The notes beneath the pieces were generated by a model that saw nothing but the letters and a program-made list of their open reading frames with translations, searched no databases and was not told the DNA's origin. DNA of 64,000 bases from Pseudeuparius sepicola (taxonomy: Eukaryota; Arthropoda; Insecta; Coleoptera; Anthribidae), in assembly GCA_963920635.1 (NCBI GenBank), contig OY987298.1:148526257-148590256 (forward strand), read 5' to 3'. How positions within the stretch are numbered: position 1 is the stretch's first letter; each line of letters starts with the position of its first letter. This document shows positions 57,145 to 64,000 of this stretch, piece by piece. The position numbers and the translations under genes were made by a program.

Positions 57145-58147
57145 ACTTTCGGGAATATTTGTATTTACGTTGTGCAATTAATAAAAAAAAATCCCATATA
57201 TGTTGCACACTTAAATAACCATACTGTATATTAAAGGAAATTAGAAAAGTGGGAAGTATAAAGATATATTGCACTAAAGTAATATAGAAATAGAGGTAAA
57301 TAATTAACATAAATGAATTAATAACACTATAAAATCTATCTTTTTTTCCGCAAAAAAAAAACGTTGCCAATGGAATGACCGCTTTCACATCATTTCTCTA
57401 AGTTAAATTAGTAATAGTAAATATGTGTTGTTTGGAGAAAAAAAACTAATTGAAGAAAATTGACAGAACAACTTGTCTATACAGCATTTTTCGAAATTTT
57501 GAGAAATAATGTTATTTTCGGAAGATTTTTTCAATAAATGTAAAATTTGACAAAGAAGAAAATAAGTGGTTGCTTTTGAGTGTGTCGGTTGGCATCATTA
57601 CTTAAACCGTATAATCTAAAAACATAATCATACTTGTGAGCAGGTAAATTAAGGGCATGCTCAGATTTAATGTGGCATGGATGGGATTCTTTCGACATTA
57701 TGAAAAAAAAACACTTCGTGCTCTGTTACTGGAGATTAGACCTCTCAGCATGGACATTTACATAATGACGCAGAAAAGCACGATTGCCATATTGTGTTCA
57801 AAGAGTGCAACAAGAGCAGAATATTAGATTCAGTGCAAAGCAAGCTCTCCAGTGTCAAAGTGAAGCTAAGGTGTTGTGTTTTGGGTTGTGAAAGTGTAGT
57901 TTTGTGAACCGCAGTTACATCGACCCCTATGTAGCAAGAGCTGCAACTTTCTCGAACCTATCGGCATTGTTAATAGGCTATATTATTTAAATAGTTAATA
58001 TGTTAATCTGGGTTGTTATAATGCTATTATTATGAATTTATAGGTGTTATTTTTTTACTTTACTTTATTGTTTAATGAGTGCTCATTGGGCAGAATGATC
58101 CGAGTTACACACACACATACACACCAGGCAGTTTATTTGTGAGCAGG
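57145..58147. other. Gene J 3' side
   Basis: AT-rich DNA, no gene recognised. A short CA repeat (ACACACACACATACACAC) lies at 58108-58126. Confidence 0.4.
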
Positions 58148-61100
58148 TCAATTATTGCCTGCATGCACTGATTTAATATGATTTGGAAGGTACTTCTTAT
58201 TGGCAGTGGTAAACGAACACTTTGTGCACTTATACTTGGGTTTGGGCTTTTTAGCATGGACCCTTTCATGCCGGGAAAAGTTTCCTCGCCATATTGTGCT
58301 ATAAGAGCACTTTGGGCAGTTATACTTGTCAGCAGTTGAATTGTCAGCGTGCACTGATTTCATATGCCTTGGAAGGTAGCTCTTATAAATTGTGGTAAAT
58401 GAACACTTTGCGCACTTATACTTGGGACTAAACTTATCCGCATGGACAGTTTTATAATGGAGTGGAAGGGAAGTTTTCCATGTTGTGCTAAAAGAGCACT
58501 TTGAGCAATTATACTTGTGAGCAGGCATATTGTCGGGATGCACTGAGTTAATATGGGATGGAAGGTATTCCTTATACACTGTGGTAAATGAACACTTGGT
58601 GCATTTGTACTTCTTAATAGACATATCAGCATGGACAATTTTACAATGGCGTGGAAGAGATTCTTTATATGTCGTGGTAAACGAACACTTTGTGCACTTA
58701 TACTTGGATTTAGACTTATTAGAATGGACCCTTTCATAATGATGTGAAAGGCTTCCTTTCCATATTGTGTTAAAAGAGCACTTTGTGCAATTATACTTGC
58801 GAGCAGGCATATAGTCAGGATGCATTAATTTAATATGGAATGGAAGGTATCCTTTATACATAGTGGTAAACGAACACTTTATGCACTTATACTCCTTATT
58901 AGACGTAGCAGCATGGACCCTTTTACAATGGCGTGAAAGATATTCTTTGTAAATTGTGGTAAACGAACACTTTGCGCACTTATACTTGGGACTCAACTTA
59001 TCCGCATGGACAGTTTTATAATGGAGTGGAAGGGAAGTTTTCCATGTTGTGCTAAAAGAGCACTTTGAGCAATTATACTTGTGAGCAGGCATATTGTCGG
59101 GATGCACTGAGTTAATATGGGATGGAAGGTATTCTTTATACACTGTGGTAAATGAACACTTTGTGCATTTGTACTTCTTAATAGACATATCAGCATGGAC
59201 AATTTTACAATGGCGTGGAAGAGATTCTTTATATGTCGTGGTAAACGAACACTTTGTGCACTTATACTTGGATTTAGGCTTATTAGAATGGACCCTTTCA
59301 TAATGATGTGAAAGGCTTCCTTTCCATATTGTGTTAAAAGAGCACTTTGTGCAATTATACTTGCGAGCAGGCATACAGTCAGGATGCATTAATTTAATAT
59401 GGAATGGAAGGTATCCTTTATACATAGTGGTAAACGAACACTTTATGCACTTATACTCCTTATTAGACGTAGCAGCATGGACCCTTTTACAATGGCGTGG
59501 AAGATATTCTTTGTAAATTGTGGTAAACGAACACTTTGCGCACTTATACTTGGGACTCAACTTATCCGCATGGACAGTTTTATAATGGAGTGGAAGGGAA
59601 GTTTTCCATGTTGTGCTAAAAGAGCACTTTGAGCAATTATACTTGTGAGCAGGCATATTGTCGGGATGCACTGAGTTAATATGGGATGGAAGGTATTCCT
59701 TATACACTGTGGTAAATGAACACTTGGTGCATTTGTACTTCTTAATAGACATATCAGCATGGACAATTTTACAATGGCGTGGAAGAGATTCTTTATATGT
59801 CGTGGTAAACGAACACTTTGTGCACTTATACTTGGATTTAGGCTTATTAGAATGGACCCTTTCATAATGATGTGAAAGGCTTCCTTTCCATATTGTGTTA
59901 AAAGAGCACTTTGTGCAATTATACTTGCGAGCAGGCATATAGTCAGGATGCATTAATTTAATATGGAATGGAAGGTATCCTTTATACATAGTGGTAAACG
60001 AACACTTTATGCACTTATACTCCTTATTAGACGTAGCAGCATGGACCCTTTTACAATGGCGTGGAAGATATTCTTTGTAAATTGTGGTAAACGAACACTT
60101 TGCGCACTTATACTTGGGACTAAACTTATCCGCATGGACAGTTTTATAATGGAGTGGAAGGGAAGTTTTCCATGTTGTGCTAAAAGAGCACTTTGAGCAA
60201 TTATACTTGTGAGCAGGCATATTGTCGGGATGCACTGAGTTAATATGGGATGGAAGGTATTCCTTATACACTGTGGTAAATGAACACTTTGTGCATTTGT
60301 ACTTCTTAATAGACATATCAGCATGGACAATTTTACAATGGCGTGGAAGAGATTCTTTATATGTCGTGGTAAACGAACACTTTGTGCACTTATACTTGGA
60401 TTTAGGCTTATTAGAATGGACCCTTTCATAATGATGTGAAAGGCTTCCTTTCCATACTGTGTTAAGAGAGCACTTTGTGCAATTATACTTGCAAGCAGGC
60501 ATATTGTCAGGATGCATTAATTTAATATGGAATGGAAGGTATCCTTTATACATAGTGGTAAACGAACACTTTATGCACTTATACTCCTTATTAGACGTAG
60601 CAGCATGGACCCTTTTACAATGGCGTGGAAGATATTCTTTGTAAATTGTGGTAAACGAACACTTTGCGCACTTATACTTGGGACTAAACTTATCCGCATG
60701 GGCAGTTTTATAATGGAGTGGAAGGGAAGTTTTCCATGTTGTGCTAAAAGAGCACTTTGAGCAATTATACTTGTGAGCAGGCATATTGTCGGGATGCACT
60801 GAGTTAATATGGGATGGAAGGTATTCCTTATACACTGTGGTAAATGAACACTTTGTGCATTTGTACTTCTTAATAGACATATCAGCATGGACAATTTTAC
60901 AATGGCGTGGAAGAGATTCTTTATATGTCGTGGTAAACGAACACTTTGTGCACTTATACTTGGATTTAGGCTTATTCGAATGGACCCTTTCATAATGATG
61001 TGAAAGGCTTCCTTTCCATACTGTGTTAAAAGAGCACTTTGTGCAATTATACTTGCAAGCAGGCATATTGTCAGGATGCATTAATTTAATATGGAATGGA

Positions 61101-61794
61101 AGGTATCCTTTATACATAGTGGTAAACGAACACTTTATGCACTTATACTCCTTATTAGACGTAGCAGCATGGACCCTTTTACAATGGCGTGGAAGATATT
61201 CTTTGTAAATTGTGGTAAACGAACACTTTGCGCACTTATACTTAGGATTCGAAGTATCTGCATGGCCAGTTTTGTAATGGAGTAGAAAGGAAGCTCTCCG
61301 CTTGTGTGGTAAACAAACACTTTTTGCAACTATACTTGGAAGCATATGATTTATCATTGTTCACTCTTTTGAAATTACGCTTTCGTCCTATGTTTGAAGT
61401 GTTATCATCACTAGGCTCCTCAAATTCGGGATCATGCTGCTTCTCATGATCTTTCAACTTCGACTTTCTTGATGTGCTAAAAGAGCACTTTGAGCAGCTA
61501 TACTTGGAAATAGACTCAAGAGTGGTTGGAATGTTATCGCACGAATCATGACATGATAAATTGGCCTTTTTATATGTACTGGATGCATCTTTCGATGGGC
61601 TAAAGATGTCAGTGCCATTCTCGTGAGTGAGTGATTGCTGAATTGGGGCATCACTGGTGATGTCGCTACAGGGCACATGCTTGAAATCGTCATCTGCATC
61701 AGGCCAATGGTTGATTATAAGCCAGCTGTTTTCTTCCTGCTGTTGAAGCGACGACTGTTTGACAGTGGTGTAGCTGGATAAATAACAGTCTGAG
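58148..61794 (-). CDS. Polydactyl C2H2 zinc-finger protein J, one frameshift
   Basis: The exon starts at 61794 after a CTTTTTTTCAG acceptor, phase 2. The leader (SDCYLSSYTTVKQ, NHWPDADDDFKHVPCSD, NGTDIFSPSKDASSTYKK) resembles that of I. Next come finger 1 (YSCSKCSFSTSRKSKLKDHEKQH), an acidic spacer and finger 2. A one-base insertion in a short A-run at 61286-61288 (plus strand) puts finger 2's second half and everything after it in another frame. That frame runs on to 58148 with 33 intact fingers: five copies of a six-finger, 188-residue unit, then three terminal fingers ending KSVHAGNN. As written, translation would stop at 61242 after about 184 codons. With the extra base absent the protein would be about 1,215 residues. 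The insertion could be a mutation or a sequencing error. Confidence 0.75.
58424..61243 (-). repeat. Five 564-bp coding tandem repeats in gene J
   Basis: The block beginning KYKCAKCSFTTIYKEYL recurs every 564 bp (188 residues): starts at about 61243, 60679, 60115, 59551 and 58987, with the terminal partial at about 58423. Units differ by only a few bases (MPACK/MPARK, TAH/TVH, KFSP/KLSP). Each unit holds six ~94-bp finger repeats of distinct types. Confidence 0.95.
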
Positions 61795-62230
61795 CTGAAA
61801 AAAAGAGAGAGAAGCCAATTAGACGGTGTAAATAATGAGTGGGTTCAATATGTTTCCTTACATGTAAGCAATCAGGAAAAAATATAGAAATTATAGCAAA
61901 TTAAAACGAATTTTTCTTGAAATCCGCAGTGAAGTGTCTCAAAATCGTCATTAAAAACTCAGAAATCGGCACGGAAGTAGCCCATTATTGTACATTTTTT
62001 TGTTGACAACAACAAAAATATTTACAAAACAATTTATTTCATTTTTGGAAGTTTATATCCATTAGGATAATATCTTTTCAATATTCATTTCAATACCCCG
62101 ACGAAGGCCAAAAATATGGCCGAAAGCTTGGTTCATTGTAAAGAGTAAATAACACATGATTGCTGAAATACCCGTTATTTTACTTCATTGATATATAAAT
62201 ACAGCTGTTATTAAAGAAGATCTATTATTA
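61795..62230. other. Gene J upstream, with repeat fragments
   Basis: 61920-61995 repeats the TCTCAAAATCGTCATTAAAA..CTCAGAAAT.GG...GTAGCCCATTATTGTA segment seen near 62700-63100 and 15105-15165. A CCGACGAAGGCC...GGCCGAAAGCTTGG hairpin lies at about 62098-62132. No first exon was identified. Confidence 0.45.
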
Positions 62231-62491
62231 TAATGGAAGTATCATTAATACATACTCTCCAAAAAAGTAGTAAATATGGTGGAAATTTCTTTTTTACGTC
62301 GTTTGTAGAAAAATTGTAAATAAAAAAATAATATTTACTTAATTTTTGATTTACAATTTTTCTATTTTTAATTTTTGATTTACAATTTTTCTACAAACGA
62401 CGTAAAAAAGAAATTTTCCACCATATTTACTACTTTTTTGGCCATTTTTACACCTATAAATTGGAGAGTATGTATTAATGATACTTCCATT
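62231..62491. mobile_element. 261-bp MITE/foldback
   Basis: The ends TAATGGAAGTATCATTAATA and TATTAATGATACTTCCATTA are perfect inverted repeats. The arms continue through GTAGTAAATATGGTGG and GACGTCGTTTGTAGAAAA-type blocks to an internal duplicated TTTTTGATTTACAATTTTTC. Confidence 0.85.
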
Positions 62492-62689
62492 AGTTAATTC
62501 CCTGAAGAAGCTCTCAATCAGAGCGAAAGCTTGGCAATAACAAATTTGGTAATGATATTATACATTAACGACTCTCTGGCTGGAAAACCTGTTATTTAGT
62601 ACCATCTATAAAAATTACATTACATCAGCTGTTACCTTTTAATTTTGTTGAGAAAGGTCCAATAATTTAAATTATTTTTCTTGAAATTG

Positions 62690-63600
62690 GCAGTAAAGTG
62701 TCCCAAAATCGTCATTAAAAGCTCAGAAATTGGCGTTAAGAGGGGGTTGCCGACAGCGAAAGTGACGTTAGATTTCGTATTTTTTTAAGTTGTATAGCAT
62801 AAAATCTAATAACATTTTACCTGGCAAAAATTTAGTAAAAAACATCTCTGTCTTCATTTTAATCATAAGATCTTAAAAGCATATGCACTGGAATTAATTT
62901 TTTTCCCAAGGTTTTCATAACCTATAAAATAAAACACTGCTTGTAAGATCTTATGATAAAAATGAAGACAGAGACGTTTGTGATAAATTTTTGCCAGGTA
63001 AAATGTTATTAGATTTTATGCTATACAACTTAAAACAATACGAAATCTAACGGCACTTTCGCTGTCGGCAACCCCCTCTTAAAGTAGCCCATTATTGTAT
63101 GATTTTTTCAATAAGTAGGCTTTGGCAAGATGTAAACATCAAACGTCAGATGCGGATCCATCGCGGGTCAAAAGTGACCAAATATTCAAAACCCGGCCAC
63201 AAAAGGCCCATTTAACTTTTCGTACACATTGCGAAATTGTTACCTATACCAGCGCAATCTTTCAGTGTAAATATTTTAGTAGGTTTGAATATCAAGAGAT
63301 TTGCTGTGGAGGCTGCACAACAGGCAGCAGTCTTATCTTACTTGACCTAGGTAGAGCGATCATCAAAGTCAAGCAACGCCGCACGCAGTTGGTTCATGAA
63401 CAGGTGATCCCTTATGATTATTTTCTTGCCTAAAACTTTTTTTTTCCGATTTCAAAAAAAATATAGTATGTACCTCGGCACTGAAGTTCTTTTTATGACT
63501 CATGTGGTTTATTTGCCTCAGCCAGAGGCCTCGGCAACTAAATTCCACATGAGTCATAAAAAGTTGAACTTCAGTGCCTTGGTACATAAATAACTATTTT
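62690..63600 (-). repeat. Dispersed repeat with internal hairpin, copy 2
   Basis: Inverted relative to 14590-15180. It shares the hairpin TATGACTCATGTGG / CCACATGAGTCATA at about 63495-63560, then CGCAATGTGTACGAAAAGTTAA, AACCCGGCC and the TAGCCCATTATTGTA segment. It is interrupted by the TTAA MITE at 62736-63082. The ORF 63122-63433 lies inside the repeat and is open only in this copy. Confidence 0.7.
62736..63082. mobile_element. TTAA-flanked MITE, copy 2
   Basis: TTAA lies at 62736-62739 and 63079-63082, with the same AGAGGGGGTT ends and ~150-bp arms as the copy at 22311-22653, but the central loop is inverted. It sits inside the dispersed repeat at 62690-63600. Related uninterrupted sequence is seen at 61925-61990 and 15105-15165. 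Confidence 0.85.
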
Positions 63601-64000
63601 ATTTGTGGGTTGTCATTTTGTAAAGGAATAAATTACTTTTCAATTCTTTATTAATGGTAGTATACAATTTAGTATTTTCACAAGTCAGCATATAAATTAG
63701 GTCAACATATGAATTAACACGGTAATTAGCTACTGATATACATACATAAAAATAACAATAAGAACAGTAGCATTAGCCTTATAGACAATTACTAAAATTA
63801 AGAAAATTACTCACACAAAAACTTTTTTTAATGCTTACATTAATCAGAAGTTTAAAATGTAATATTTTTGGACTACAGATGTAATAGGATTAAAAAGTCA
63901 ATACACAGAGATAAGTCTACCAAATCACAAATAAAATCGGAATCATGAATAGGATTACAAAAACAGTCTATCTATTCAGCAAAAAAATCAAAGAATTCAC
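63601..64000. other. Intergenic DNA at window end
   Basis: AT-rich, no feature recognised. Confidence 0.35.

Noticed and set aside
58360..61329. Many overlapping ORFs on both strands within the gene J array
   Set aside because: They repeat every 564 bp and are alternative-frame or antisense readings of the finger repeats.
62095..62540. Two further hammerhead-like hairpins (CCGACGA...GAAAGCTTGG at ~62098 and CTGAAGA...GAAAGCTTGG at ~62506)
   Set aside because: The first has a broken CUGANGA core. The second has core and stem II, but no partner strand for stem III or NUH site was found upstream. They look like degraded repeat tails.

Overview
The window is nuclear DNA from an arthropod, most likely an insect and plausibly a beetle; the order is inference. 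It is AT-rich and has eukaryotic splice acceptors, a large C2H2 zinc-finger (ZNF) gene family, hAT-type transposase remnants, non-LTR retrotransposon tails and many foldback/MITE elements. No bacterial, plasmid or CRISPR features were seen.

The main content is a cluster of ten ZNF gene copies plus two one-finger relics, all on the minus strand. I label them A (5.0-6.0 kb), B (11.5-12.7), C (19.4-21.0), D (25.6-27.3), relic K1 (30.8-31.1), E (32.8-34.0), F (36.0-38.7), relic K2 (42.2-42.6), G (45.1-47.0), H (47.4-48.4), I (55.3-56.0) and J (58.1-61.8). Each is one long terminal exon behind a pyrimidine-rich CAG acceptor, in phase 2 wherever the frame can be read. No upstream exons were identified. 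A to H are built from a repeating four-finger module (types a-b-c-d) and most carry a conserved acidic tail with the motif LNEYC. I and J are a second subfamily with CSFTT-type fingers. J contains five nearly identical 564-bp units of six fingers each, about 35 fingers in total. Only C and E read through cleanly to the conserved tail. The others carry frameshifts, stops, truncations or insertions, the picture of a birth-and-death gene family.

The cluster grew by nested duplication. A and B are paralogues with shared 3' flanks, and the flank of B alone holds an expanded ~182-bp tandem array (9.45-11.4 kb). The block C-D-K1 was copied as E-F-K2. G and H are related by a ~1.37-kb tandem duplication.

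Mobile DNA fills the spaces. At 1.64-3.53 kb there is a hAT-like element with 590-bp tandem repeats, each carrying a heat-shock-like promoter (clustered HSE motifs, TATA box, initiator, splice donor). A good structural match to a type I hammerhead ribozyme lies at about 7.9 kb on the minus strand. Foldback elements ending in ACAGGGTGT occur repeatedly; one interrupts the exon of F and one interrupts a LINE. Two TTAA-flanked MITEs, a TA-flanked element, a hAT-like element with an 8-bp target duplication, tRNA-derived SINE-like repeats and several LINE 3' ends make up most of the rest. Several insertions can be paired with an empty paralogous site inside the window.
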